A stretch of 64,000 nt of DNA from contig NZ_WVUD01000016.1 in assembly GCF_009856865.1 (NCBI RefSeq), positions 1-64,000 of the forward strand, in the 5' to 3' direction. The notes below the pieces were generated by a model. That model was given only the letters and a program-made list of their open reading frames with translations, made no database searches and was not told the DNA's origin. This DNA comes from Solidesulfovibrio aerotolerans (GTDB lineage Bacteria; Desulfobacterota; Desulfovibrionia; Desulfovibrionales; Desulfovibrionaceae). Position numbers and translations under genes: made by a program. Positions 35,184-43,831 of the stretch are shown here, piece by piece. The stretch's first letter is position 1. Each line of letters starts with the position of its first letter.

Positions 35184-36854
35184 ATGCGACAGTGCAAGCG
35201 ACCATGGCATTTAGCCGGCGCTCTGGCCATCGTGGCCGCATTGCTCTATGCCGCCGCGCCAGGGCTGCTCAGCGCGGCCGGGGTGGAAAAAGAGGCCGAG
35301 AAGGCTCCGGGACGCCAGTTGGCCCGAAGCGCCACCCAGGCACCGGGAGCCCGCTGGACCACGGCTGATCATTCCAAATTCGAGGCGCTGCAAAAAGAGT
35401 TCACCAAGCCCGAAGAGGTGACGGCCGCCTGCCTGTCCTGCCACCAGATGGCGGCGGACCAGATCCAGCATTCCATCCACTGGACCTGGATCTGCCCGGA
35501 CTGCGGCGACGGCAAGTCCATGGGCAAGTACGGCAAGACCATCAACAATTTCTGCATTGCCGTGCCCTCCAACGAGCCGCGCTGCACCTCGTGCCACATC
35601 GGCTACGGCTGGAAGGACAAGTCGTTTGATTTCACGGCCAAAAACCGCATCGACTGTCTGGCCTGCCACGACACCACCCACACCTACGAAAAATTCCCCA
35701 CCAAGGCCGGCTATCCGGTCACCGAGCCGACGCTGTTTCCCGAAGACGGCAAGACCTACCTGCCGCCCGACTACAAAAAGATCGTGGCCAAGGTGGGCCG
35801 GCCCGACCGGCTCAACTGCGGGGCCTGCCATTTCTACGGCGGCGGTGGCGACGGCGTGAAGCACGGCGACCTGGACAGCTCCATGGGCATGCCCAAAAAG
35901 TCCCTCGACGTGCATATGGACGCCGACGGGCTCAACTTCGCCTGCCAACGCTGCCACACCACCAAGGAACACCAGATCGCCGGACGGCTCTACACCTCGC
36001 CGGCCGCGCCCGAGCGCATCAGCCTCACCGAAGCCGATCTGGCTTCCAAGATCGCCTGCGAATCCTGCCACGGCCAAAAGCCCCACAAGACCGATGCCAA
36101 GGCCAACGACCACACCGACAAGGTGGCCTGCCAGTCCTGCCATATCCCGGAATTCGCCCGGGTGCTGCCCACCAAGATGTCCTGGGACTGGTCCACGGCC
36201 GGGAAAATGAACGCCGACGGCAAGCCGTTTAAGAAGGAAGGCCCCTACGGCAAGTCGGTCTACGACTCCAAGAAGGGCGATTTCGTCTGGGAAAAAAACG
36301 TCGAGCCGGCCTATTACTGGTTTAACGGGGCCATGAGCAACATGCTCGTCACCGACACCGTGGACCCGTCCAAGCGGCTCAGCGTCAACCATCCGGCCGG
36401 TTCGCCGGACGATCCCAAGTCGCGCATCATGCCGTTTAAGCGCCACACCGGCAAACAGCCCTTTGATCCGGTCAATGCGACCATGGTCATCCCCCACCTG
36501 TTCGGTCCCAAGGATTCCGAGGCCTACTGGGCCAACTACGACTGGAAGCGGGCCGTCACCTCGGGCATGAAGTATGTCGATCTGCCCTTTTCCGGCGAAG
36601 TCGGCTTTGTGGAGACCGAATACTTCTTCCCCATCACCCATATGGTCGCGCCCAAGGACAAGGTTGTGGCCTGCGATCAGTGCCATGCCCGGGAAGGACG
36701 CTTAAAGGGCCTGCCCGGCGTCTATATCCCCGGCCGCGATGTCCATGCCGGCGTGACCATGGTCGGCTGGGGGGCCGTTATTGCCGCCCTGCTGGCCGTT
36801 ATCGGGCACGGTGTCGGACGCATGATTTCCAGCGCAAGGAGGAAGGGACAATGA
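35184..36854 (+). CDS. Octaheme c-type cytochrome, tetrathionate reductase family
   Basis: A 556-residue periplasmic multiheme protein. Eight CxxCH motifs are present (CLSCH, CTSCH, CLACH, CGACH, CQRCH, CESCH, CQSCH, CDQCH), with the CPDCGDGKSMGKYGK stretch typical of octaheme tetrathionate reductase (OTR) relatives. A signal peptide starts the chain and a C-terminal membrane helix (VIAALLAVIGHGV) anchors it. Shewanella OTR reduces tetrathionate, nitrite and hydroxylamine in vitro; the natural substrate here is unknown. ATG 35184 follows AGGAGGGAA; the open frame begins earlier. It overlaps the cytochrome b gene by 4 bases, so the pair probably forms a quinol-linked reductase or oxidase. Confidence 0.92.
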   Translation: MRQCKRPWHLAGALAIVAALLYAAAPGLLSAAGVEKEAEKAPGRQLARSATQAPGARWTTADHSKFEALQKEFTKPEEVTAACLSCHQMAADQIQHSIHWTWICPDCGDGKSMGKYGKTINNFCIAVPSNEPRCTSCHIGYGWKDKSFDFTAKNRIDCLACHDTTHTYEKFPTKAGYPVTEPTLFPEDGKTYLPPDYKKIVAKVGRPDRLNCGACHFYGGGGDGVKHGDLDSSMGMPKKSLDVHMDADGLNFACQRCHTTKEHQIAGRLYTSPAAPERISLTEADLASKIACESCHGQKPHKTDAKANDHTDKVACQSCHIPEFARVLPTKMSWDWSTAGKMNADGKPFKKEGPYGKSVYDSKKGDFVWEKNVEPAYYWFNGAMSNMLVTDTVDPSKRLSVNHPAGSPDDPKSRIMPFKRHTGKQPFDPVNATMVIPHLFGPKDSEAYWANYDWKRAVTSGMKYVDLPFSGEVGFVETEYFFPITHMVAPKDKVVACDQCHAREGRLKGLPGVYIPGRDVHAGVTMVGWGAVIAALLAVIGHGVGRMISSARRKGQ

Positions 36855-37495
36855 GCGGCGACGCCAACGGCAAGTTCTATCTCTACACCCGCTACGAGCG
36901 CTTCTGGCACTGGCTGCAAGCGGCGCTGATCATCGCCCTGGCCGCAACCGGCTTTGAAGTGCATGGCACGTTTGCCCTTTTGGGCTACAAAAAAGCCGTG
37001 GCCGTCCATTCGGCTCTCGGCGTGGCCTGGCTTATTGCCTTTGCCTTCTTTGTCTTTTGGGTCGCCACCACTGGCGAATGGAAGCAGTACGTGCCGACAA
37101 CCAAGAAGATGTTCGAGGTCATGCGCTTTTACGGCTACGGCATCTTCATCGGCCAGCCGCACCCCAGCCCCAAAACGCCCGACGCCAAGCACAATCCGCT
37201 CCAGCGCCTGACCTATCTGGCCCTGGCCGCCGTGCTGCTGCCCTTTATGATGGCCACGGGCCTGCTCTACTACGCCTACAACGACTGGGCCGCCCTGGGT
37301 CTTGGCGGGTTGAGCCTTTCAGTGGTGGCCCTGGCCCATCTGATCGGCGCCTTCGCCATCCTGGCCTTCCTGGTGGTGCACGTCTATATGACCACCACCG
37401 GGCACACCCCCCTGGCCCATGTCAAAGCCATGTGCACGGGCTGGGAAGATGTCGCTACCGAGAAGCCCGAGGAATGGGAGAAGCGCACGGCCTAG
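36851..37495 (+). CDS. Cytochrome b561-type membrane subunit
   Basis: A 214-residue, four-helix membrane protein. It opens with YTRYERFWHWLQAALI, the usual first-helix His pattern of di-heme cytochrome b561/formate-dehydrogenase gamma-like subunits. Further His occur in AVHSALG, LAHLIG and VVHVYMTTTGHTP, enough for two hemes b. It overlaps the octaheme cytochrome stop by 4 bases. It should pass electrons between the quinone pool and the periplasmic cytochrome. Confidence 0.9.
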   Translation: MSGDANGKFYLYTRYERFWHWLQAALIIALAATGFEVHGTFALLGYKKAVAVHSALGVAWLIAFAFFVFWVATTGEWKQYVPTTKKMFEVMRFYGYGIFIGQPHPSPKTPDAKHNPLQRLTYLALAAVLLPFMMATGLLYYAYNDWAALGLGGLSLSVVALAHLIGAFAILAFLVVHVYMTTTGHTPLAHVKAMCTGWEDVATEKPEEWEKRTA

Positions 37496-37534
37496 CCGCC
37501 GCTTTCAGAGGCCCAGGCCCCATAATCGAGAAAC

Positions 37535-37567
37535 AACGGGCGGGACGGCAAGGCTGTCCCGCCCGTT
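37535..37567 (+). terminator. Hairpin terminator after the cytochrome pair
   Basis: Perfect 12-bp stem AACGGGCGGGAC/GTCCCGCCCGTT with a 9-base loop, followed by TCCTT, 40 bases after the stop. Confidence 0.75.
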
Positions 37568-37658
37568 TCCTTGTCCAACATCGGCCGGCGACGATAAAAA
37601 GCAGTTGGCCTTTGCCCCGGCCTGGGGTAGCAGCCCGGCCTAGCGGAGGAAGCTGCCC

Positions 37659-38816
37659 ATGAACGTTGATGTCGCCATCCTGGGAGCCGGGGCCTCGGGC
37701 CTGTGCTGCGCCATTGCCTGCGGCCGGCGCAAACGCTCCGTCCTAGTCATCGATCACGGCCGCAAGGCCGCACGCAAAGTGCTGGCCTCAGGCGGCGGCC
37801 GGGCCAATTGCACCAATATCGATATCAGTCCGGCCGACTACGTCTGCGCCAACCCGCATTTCGTCAAATCCGCCCTGGCCCGGCTTTCTTCCTGGGAATT
37901 CCTGGACTGGATTCACACCGGCGGCGTGGCCACCCGGGAAGAAGACAACGGCAAGCATTTTTGCGTTAACGGAGCGCTCAGTCTGGTGCGCTTTCTCACC
38001 GCCCAGGCCCAGGCCGTCGGGGCGCAGATGCGCCTGGGGGCCACCATCGCCGCCGCCCGCAAAGACGGCGACGTATTTGTCATCGACACCGACGCCGGGC
38101 CGGTGCGGGCCGCCTCCCTGGTGCTGGCCCTCGGCGGCAAATCCTGGCCCGGCCTTGGGGCCACGGACTTTGGCTACGCCCTGGCCCGCAGCTTTGGCCT
38201 GGGCATAACGCCGCTGCTGCCGGGCCTGACGCCACTCTTGGCCGGGCCGGATCTGGCGGATTTGTGCCGCGACTTGTCCGGCGTGTCCCTGCCGGTGCGC
38301 TTAAGCGGCCCTTGCGAGGCCGCCGGCAGCCTGCTGTTCACCCACAAGGGCGTCTCCGGCCCGGCAGTACTCGACGCGTCCCTTTTCTGGCGGCAAGGCC
38401 CGCTGGCCATCGACTTCCTGCCCGGCATCGACCTCGAAGCGCTCCTGGCCGAAACCCCGCGCCTGGAAATCAAAAACGCCCTGGCCCGGGTGCTGCCCAA
38501 ACGCTTGGCCAGTGCGGTCAGCGACAAACTGGGCCTGACCGGGCCGGTGGCCGGCCTCTCCCCCAAAGCCCGGCAGGAACTGGCCAAAAGACTCGCCGCC
38601 TTCCCCTTCACCCCGGCCAAGGCCGAAGGCTTCGCCAAAGCCGAAGTGACCATCGGCGGCGTGGCTACGGCGAGCGTCTCGTCCAAAACCATGGAAGTGG
38701 CCAGCGTCCCCGGCCTCTATGTGGTGGGCGAACTGCTCGACGTGACCGGACGCCTGGGCGGCTATAACCTGCACTGGGCCTACGCCTCCGGCTTCGCCGC
38801 CGGGGAGTATGCGTAA
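37659..38816 (+). CDS. BaiN/HI0933-family flavoprotein
   Basis: A 385-residue FAD-dependent oxidoreductase. It has the dinucleotide loop ILGAGASGLCCAIACG at 7-22, the family hallmark KVLASGGGRANCTN (about 41-54), and the C-terminal GELLDVTGRLGGYNLHWAYASG that closes the FAD site. Members include bile-acid-pathway BaiN, but most are uncharacterised; the name does not imply bile-acid chemistry here. A hairpin repeat follows the stop. Confidence 0.88.
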   Translation: MNVDVAILGAGASGLCCAIACGRRKRSVLVIDHGRKAARKVLASGGGRANCTNIDISPADYVCANPHFVKSALARLSSWEFLDWIHTGGVATREEDNGKHFCVNGALSLVRFLTAQAQAVGAQMRLGATIAAARKDGDVFVIDTDAGPVRAASLVLALGGKSWPGLGATDFGYALARSFGLGITPLLPGLTPLLAGPDLADLCRDLSGVSLPVRLSGPCEAAGSLLFTHKGVSGPAVLDASLFWRQGPLAIDFLPGIDLEALLAETPRLEIKNALARVLPKRLASAVSDKLGLTGPVAGLSPKARQELAKRLAAFPFTPAKAEGFAKAEVTIGGVATASVSSKTMEVASVPGLYVVGELLDVTGRLGGYNLHWAYASGFAAGEYA

Positions 38817-38870
38817 GGGTAAGGGCGGGAGAAAGAGAGAGGGGGAGAGGGAGACGAAGACGAAAGGCAT

Positions 38871-39010
38871 GCCTCCGGCGGCCAAAGGGCTGAGCCCTTT
38901 GGAATCCCACCTGAAGGCAAGGGGTTCAGGGGGAACGGCGTTGCCGTGACGGTGGTCCGGGGATCACCCCCCCCGGACCACCTGAAATGGGGAAAGTATT
39001 TCAAGGGGTT
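38871..39010 (+). repeat. Stop-linked hairpin repeat, copy 7 (AAAGGG type)
   Basis: Purine-rich lead, GCCTCCGGCGGCC, then the arms AAAGGGCTGAGCCCTTT in place of G6/C6, GGAATCCC, a GAACGGCGTTGCCGTGAC stem and a second palindrome GGTCCGGGG/CCCCCGGACC. The tail GGGGAAAGTATTTCAAGGGG resembles the tail of copy 10. It starts 55 bases after the flavoprotein stop. Bases 39011-39176 hold nothing else recognised. Confidence 0.75.
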
Positions 39011-39176
39011 GTTGTCGCTGGATGACAAGCTGGTCGGGTGTGGGCCGGGACAGCCGAAAGACAAAAAGAGACTGCGGCGGCGCGGGCCTCTTTTAAAGAC
39101 AAAGACACCGCACAGCCAAAAAGTCGTCGCCCGAACGCAGGACCGGCCGGGGGGCATAACCTCCCGGCCGGTGATG

Positions 39177-39293
39177 TTACTCGTTAAACAGACGTTGGGC
39201 CTCGGCTTCGGAGACCCGCTCCCACGCAAACGGAAAAATCATCATGATGGCCGCAAAAAAGACCAATGCGGCCGCAACCAGCCCATCCTTCAT
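39177..39293 (-). CDS. Possible 38-residue membrane protein
   Basis: A short frame starting at ATG 39293 encodes MKDGLVAAALVFFAAIMMI, a hydrophobic helix, then FPFAWERVSEAEAQRLFNE. A GGGGGA lies 7 bases before the ATG. The single-helix-plus-acidic-tail layout looks designed rather than random, and it sits in an otherwise geneless gap, antisense to trxB. No family recognised. Confidence 0.4.
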   Translation of the reverse strand: MKDGLVAAALVFFAAIMMIFPFAWERVSEAEAQRLFNE

Positions 39294-39483
39294 GGCCTCA
39301 TCCCCCGTGTCGTATCCCGGTCCCCCCGGACCGGATTCCCTGGTTCCCTGAACCTCGTTGTATTCTTTTTTGTGCGGCCCGCAAGAGAAACCAGCGCCCT
39401 GCCCTGCAATTGTTTGCCTAACGGTACGGCTTGGGCTACACAATGGAGCAAGACCAACAAAGAACGACCCAAGGAGCGGCGAC

Positions 39484-41184
39484 ATGGCCCTTTTCGGAAA
39501 CGATACAAAGAAGAAAAAAGCAGCCAAGGACGCCAAGGCCAAAGACGCGCCCAAGCGGCTTATCCCGGAAGACAATCTGGCGGAGTTGACCAAATTCTTC
39601 GACGGCATGCAGGAGCCGGTAGAACTGCTTGTCTTTACCGACGCCGACCACAACGCGCCCTATAACAGCTTCATGGAATCCTTGTGCCGGGAGCTGGCAG
39701 AACTGGCCCCCAAGATCACGGCGCGCTTTTTAAGCCTCGACAGCGAAGAGGCCAAAAGCCACGGCGTGGATTTTTCCCCCACCCTGCTACTCTCCCCGGC
39801 CCGCTACCATATCCGCTATCTCGGCGCGCCGTTGGGTGAAGAAGCCCGCACGCTCATTGAAACCATTATGCGTTTATCACTCGGCAAAAGCGGCCTCACC
39901 CAGATTTCCCGGCAACTGCTCCAGGAGCTTGAAGAAAAGCGCGACGTCCAGGTTTTCGTCAATCCGTCCTGCCCCTACTGTCCGGGCCAGGTCGGCAACG
40001 CCTTTCGCTGCGCCATTGAACGCCCGGACCTCGTTTCGGCCGTGTGCGTCGATGCCTCCCAGCATCCCGCCCTGGCCGAGCGGTTCCAGGTGGGCAGCGT
40101 GCCCCAGACTACCATCAACGAGACCTTTACCACCATGGGGCTGCTGCCCGAGGAACGCTTCGCGGTGGAACTGGTGACGCTCAAACATGCCGAAGATCTG
40201 CTGGCCCAGCAACGCGCCGCCGGCGTGGCCGCGCCCCAAGGCCTGGAAGTGCGCGAAGTGGGTGTGGTGGTGGCCGGAGCCGGACCGGCCGGGCTGACCG
40301 CCGCCATCTACGCCGTTCGCAGTGGCCTGACCGCAGTTGTGCTGGAAAAAAACGTCATCGGCGGACAAGTGGCCGTCACACCCGTGGTGGAGAACTATCC
40401 CGGGTTCGCCAATGTGCCGGGCAAGCGGCTCATGGAGATGATCGCCGAGCAGGCCCGGGCCTATGCCGAAATCCACGAGGGCGAGGGCATCGACGAGGTC
40501 AAGGTGGGCCGGCATATCGAGATCTATACCGCCAAGGCCGTGTACGTGGCCAAGGCGCTGATTTTAGCTACGGGCGCGACCTGGCGAAAGCTCGGTGCGC
40601 CGGGCGAGGACCGCTATTTCGGCTTTGGCGTGAGCTACTGCTCCACCTGCGACGGCTATCTCTACCGGGGCAAGAAAGCGGTGGTGGTGGGCGGCGGCAA
40701 CACGGCGCTCACCGACGCGCTGCATCTGAAAAACCTCGGCGTGGACGTGACGCTGGTGCATCGGCGACCGGAATTTCGGGCTGAAAAGCACTTGCAGGAT
40801 GCCGTGGCCAAGGAAGGCATCGCCACCATTCTCGGTGCCACGGTGGCCGGAATTGTCGGCGACGAAGCGAAAGTGACCGGCGTTCGGCTGCTCGACACGG
40901 CCAGCGGCAACGAACGGGATATCCCGACCGACGCCGTGTTCGTGGCCATCGGCCTTAATCCCAACACCGAAATCGCCCAGGAACTGGGGCTGACCATCGA
41001 CGCCCACGGCTACATCGTCACCGATCCGGGCAAACGCACCTCCATCCCGCGCATCTACGCCGCTGGCGACGTCACCGGCGGTTCCCAGCAAATCGTTAAC
41101 GCCGTAGGCGACGGTTCCACAGCGGCGCTGTCAGCCTTTGAAGACATCGCCAATCCCTACTGGAAAAAAGGCGCGGTCAGTTAG
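39484..41184 (+). CDS. Thioredoxin reductase fused to a PDO-like N-terminal module (AhpF-like)
   Basis: A 566-residue flavoenzyme. Residues 1-20 are Lys-rich; about 28-245 form two thioredoxin folds, the first lacking CxxC and the second with CPYC (163-166), as in AhpF and archaeal PDO. The reductase part has the FAD loop GAGPAG (265-270), the redox pair CSTC (386-389), the NADPH loop GGGNTA and the closing YAAGDVTGG. It should move electrons from NAD(P)H to its own disulfide module and on to a peroxiredoxin. No ahpC is next to it; the PrxQ gene 1.4 kb away is a possible partner. Start 39484 follows AAGGAG. Confidence 0.9.
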   Translation: MALFGNDTKKKKAAKDAKAKDAPKRLIPEDNLAELTKFFDGMQEPVELLVFTDADHNAPYNSFMESLCRELAELAPKITARFLSLDSEEAKSHGVDFSPTLLLSPARYHIRYLGAPLGEEARTLIETIMRLSLGKSGLTQISRQLLQELEEKRDVQVFVNPSCPYCPGQVGNAFRCAIERPDLVSAVCVDASQHPALAERFQVGSVPQTTINETFTTMGLLPEERFAVELVTLKHAEDLLAQQRAAGVAAPQGLEVREVGVVVAGAGPAGLTAAIYAVRSGLTAVVLEKNVIGGQVAVTPVVENYPGFANVPGKRLMEMIAEQARAYAEIHEGEGIDEVKVGRHIEIYTAKAVYVAKALILATGATWRKLGAPGEDRYFGFGVSYCSTCDGYLYRGKKAVVVGGGNTALTDALHLKNLGVDVTLVHRRPEFRAEKHLQDAVAKEGIATILGATVAGIVGDEAKVTGVRLLDTASGNERDIPTDAVFVAIGLNPNTEIAQELGLTIDAHGYIVTDPGKRTSIPRIYAAGDVTGGSQQIVNAVGDGSTAALSAFEDIANPYWKKGAVS

Positions 41185-41237
41185 GCAGACGAGAAGCGGA
41201 GCGGAGAGAAGAGAAGCGAAGACGGAAGACAGAAGAT

Positions 41238-41330
41238 GCCTCCGGCGGCCAAAGGGGTGGCCCCTTTGGAATCCCTCATGGAAGGCAGGAGGTTAAAGGG
41301 GAACGGCGTTGCCGTGACAGTGGTTCCCGT
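41238..41330 (+). repeat. Stop-linked hairpin repeat, copy 8 (AAAGGG type)
   Basis: GCCTCCGGCGGCC, stem AAAGGGGTGGCCCCTTT, GGAATCCC, then the GGGGAACGGCGTTGCCGTGAC stem shared with copy 7. It lies 54 bases after the reductase stop behind an 'agaagagaagcgaag' purine run. Confidence 0.75.
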
Positions 41331-41400
41331 TAAGCGCTCTTGCAGTTTTCCCGGTCCGCAGTCGAAAGAACTGAAAACCAACGCCCAAAACCCATTATAA

Positions 41401-41450
41401 CTTTTCCCGCTGGGGGGGCCGGGGGGATCATCCCCCCGGCCGCCGGAGGC
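41401..41450 (-). repeat. Stop-linked hairpin repeat, copy 9
   Basis: Reverse-oriented GGGGGGATCATCCCCCC stem with CCGCCGGAGG, sense with the radical SAM gene and just after its stop. Its tail AGCGGGAAAAGTT matches the tail of copy 10. Confidence 0.75.
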
Positions 41451-41472
41451 ATCTTCTGCCTTCGCCTCGTCG

Positions 41473-42462
41473 TTACGGCACAGCGTAGAATTCGGGCGGA
41501 GATAACTCCGTGGACTCGAACCAGCCGCGTTCGGACAGATGCCGGCGGATGTCCTGGCACAGTTCGCATTTGTTGACGTAGCCATCCGGGCGAGGGAGGT
41601 ATTCTTCCAGGGCGGCGGCGTATTCGTAAAAGCCGTTGATGCCGGATTCGGCCAGGGTGGTCAGGATGGGATAGCGCTCGGGGTCGAGCGGCACGCCCAG
41701 ATCGTCCACGCGCAATGCCAGCCCGGAGCACAGGCCGGGCACGTAGTCGCCGGCAAGGTCCATGTGAAAATGGCTGGTGTCGGTCAGTTCGGCCAGACAG
41801 TCGGGCGAGGCCTGGGCCAGGATTGTTTCCACCGGCTGGCGGCCGAGCACCGGGGCGAAAAGATCGAAAGCCCGCCCGCCCATATGGATCCAGGTGCGGC
41901 GCAGGATGGCGGCCGGATAGTCCGGCCCGAAATGGTGCAGATATTCGGCGAACGGATGCGTCGTGTCAGGAGCGAAGACTTCCAGATCCTTGAGGAAATG
42001 CTCTTGCCAGGGAAAGATCGCCACCCCGGCCTGCTTCGCGGCGTTAAGGACGCCCCGGGTCTTTTGCAGGGGAATAAAGCCGTTGTGCATGGGGCTTATG
42101 GACACGAGCAAGGTGGTGAGCCCCATGGAGCGCAGTTCGGTTAACAGTTCCACCGCTTCCTCGGCGTCGTCGTACCACGAGCCGCTCGTCTCCACGTATT
42201 CGATACCCATGCCTGTCTCGGCCGCAGCGGCCAGCACCCCGGCCAGGGCCAACGGGTCGGCCAGCGGTTCGCCGCCGCCCACATGCATGGTCCCGGCCCC
42301 AAGCGAGAGGGCCTTGGTAAAGCAGGCAGCGGCTATGTCCTGGGAAATAGAGGCCGTCTCCCGCCCCGGCCCGCTACGATACAGGCAATGCGGGCAGGCG
42401 CTTTGGCACTGGTAGGAGGTGATAAGCCCCCCGGCGCGCAGACGGGCGACGGCAAACGACAT
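41473..42462 (-). CDS. Radical SAM protein of unknown function
   Basis: A 329-residue protein with the radical SAM cluster motif CQSACPHC (residues 19-26) and GGGEPLADP near 62-70, typical of the MoaA/SPASM-like fold. Two further cysteines, CELC, lie near residue 300 in a short C-terminal extension. The central part (HHFGPDYPAAILRRTWIHMGGRAFD) does not match a family I can name. It stands alone on the - strand; substrate unknown. ATG 42462 follows GAGGACGC. Confidence 0.8.
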   Translation of the reverse strand: MSFAVARLRAGGLITSYQCQSACPHCLYRSGPGRETASISQDIAAACFTKALSLGAGTMHVGGGEPLADPLALAGVLAAAAETGMGIEYVETSGSWYDDAEEAVELLTELRSMGLTTLLVSISPMHNGFIPLQKTRGVLNAAKQAGVAIFPWQEHFLKDLEVFAPDTTHPFAEYLHHFGPDYPAAILRRTWIHMGGRAFDLFAPVLGRQPVETILAQASPDCLAELTDTSHFHMDLAGDYVPGLCSGLALRVDDLGVPLDPERYPILTTLAESGINGFYEYAAALEEYLPRPDGYVNKCELCQDIRRHLSERGWFESTELSPPEFYAVP

Positions 42463-42537
42463 GCGGCGTCCTCATGTTGCGTTCGGCAATTTCCGATATG
42501 GTCTGTCCGGCAGCAACACGTTGCATTTATGCTTTTT

Positions 42538-42577
42538 ATTCACAAAAAAACAGCAATGCTTTTGTGTGAATGCGACT
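42538..42577 (-). terminator. AT-rich hairpin after the peroxiredoxin gene
   Basis: On the - strand, ATTCACA and TGTGAAT arms enclose CAAAAGCATTGCTGTTTTTT, so several T-rich stems can form directly after the stop. The form is imperfect, and it could instead belong to the radical SAM promoter. Confidence 0.35.
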
Positions 42578-43066
42578 CTAGCTCCCGGCCAGCCCGGTCA
42601 GGGTGGTGAGCACCATTTCGGCGTGCCCGGCCGCCTTGCCCACTTGGGGCCAGATGCCGCGCACCACGCCCTTGGGGTCGATCAAAAAAGTGGAGCGCAC
42701 CGTACCGACGCAGTCCTTGCCGCAGACCTTTTTTTCGCGCCAGGCACCGTAGGCGGTAAGGGTCGCCAACTCCGGATCGCAGAGCAGGGTCACGGTCAGT
42801 TCGTGCTTGTCGATAAATTTGCGATGGCTGGCCGGCTTGTCGCGGCTGACACCCACAATGTCGGCACCAAGGGCCAGAAACCGGGGCAGGAGCCCGGAAA
42901 ACTCCACGGCCTCGGTGGTGCAGCCGCTGGTGGAATCCTTGGGATAGAAATAGAGCACCAGCCACTTGCCCGTATAATCGGCCAGGGCGCGCCTGCGCCC
43001 GTCAGCGTCGGGCAGGTTGAAATCCGGGGCCGGATCGCCTTCGACCGGCCAGGGGGTTTCGCTCAT
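42578..43066 (-). CDS. bcp: PrxQ/Bcp-type peroxiredoxin
   Basis: A 162-residue thiol peroxidase reducing hydrogen and organic peroxides. The peroxidatic Cys is C49 in TSGCTTEA. The usual resolving Cys five residues on is absent (V54), while other cysteines occur in LLCDPE and in KKVCGKDCVG, one of which may resolve or the enzyme may be 1-Cys. It overlaps the transglycosylase gene by 4 bases, so they are co-translated. Thioredoxin from the nearby reductase fusion may recycle it. Confidence 0.88.
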   Translation of the reverse strand: MSETPWPVEGDPAPDFNLPDADGRRRALADYTGKWLVLYFYPKDSTSGCTTEAVEFSGLLPRFLALGADIVGVSRDKPASHRKFIDKHELTVTLLCDPELATLTAYGAWREKKVCGKDCVGTVRSTFLIDPKGVVRGIWPQVGKAAGHAEMVLTTLTGLAGS

Positions 43067-43785
43067 GGCTTCTCCGTTTTGGCCGGTTGCAAATCCCCGG
43101 CCACCAATTTCTGGTGGATCGCGCCGATCCCTTCGTCGGGGTAGCGTAGCCGCAACATGAAATAGCGGTCAACGACCTTGAGCACGTAATCCTTGGTTTC
43201 CTCATACGGCGGCACGCCGCCGTGCTTGGCCACGGCACCGGGACCGGCGTTGTAGGCGGCCAGGGCCATGACCTCGGTCTGAAATTTGTCCAGCATGGCG
43301 CGCAGATACCGCGTCCCTGCAGCGATATTGCGCTCGGGATCAAAAGGCTCGGTCAGGCCCAGCATCTTCTGGGTGTCGGGCATGATCTGCATAAGCCCCT
43401 GGGCACCCTTGGGCGACACGGCGCAGGGATTAAACCGCGACTCCTGCTCGATAAGCGCATAGACGAGCCTGGGGTCCAGGCCGTTTTTCTTGCTGTGGCT
43501 GTTGACCAGCCCCAGCAGCTTGGTATCGACGATGACTTCCGGGTATTTGCAGGCCACGGTTTTTTTGTCGGTGAACTTATGCCCGGCCTCCCGCAACATT
43601 TTGTCGCGCCGCCCGGCAGCCACCGGGTCAGGCAGCGTCATGCCGTGGATTTCAATGGCACCGGCTGCCGGCGCGCTCACCATTTTCGGGCCGGCGGCCA
43701 AGGCTGGCCACGCCCACAGACCGACCGCCAGGATCGTTGCCACGGGCACGGCCGCCCGGAGAAGAAAACTCTTTGTTTGGTCCAT
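43063..43785 (-). CDS. Lytic transglycosylase, SLT type
   Basis: A 240-residue periplasmic enzyme cleaving peptidoglycan between MurNAc and GlcNAc. A signal peptide (about 1-30) precedes the goose-lysozyme-like domain with catalytic E115 in LIEQESRFNP, SPKGAQGLMQIMP and AAYNAGPGAV. It is a short, single-domain form. It ends in the ATGA overlap with bcp; the pairing of a wall enzyme and a peroxidase is not obviously functional. Confidence 0.9.
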   Translation of the reverse strand: MDQTKSFLLRAAVPVATILAVGLWAWPALAAGPKMVSAPAAGAIEIHGMTLPDPVAAGRRDKMLREAGHKFTDKKTVACKYPEVIVDTKLLGLVNSHSKKNGLDPRLVYALIEQESRFNPCAVSPKGAQGLMQIMPDTQKMLGLTEPFDPERNIAAGTRYLRAMLDKFQTEVMALAAYNAGPGAVAKHGGVPPYEETKDYVLKVVDRYFMLRLRYPDEGIGAIHQKLVAGDLQPAKTEKP

Positions 43786-43831
43786 TATCCGCCCCCCCTA
43801 CCCCCTTCGGCAGGCTTTTACAAGGAAGGCG

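Noticed and set aside
41505-41535. A tRNA-like GACTCGAACCAG stretch
   Set aside because: It lies inside the radical SAM coding frame and no cloverleaf or acceptor stem can be drawn around it.
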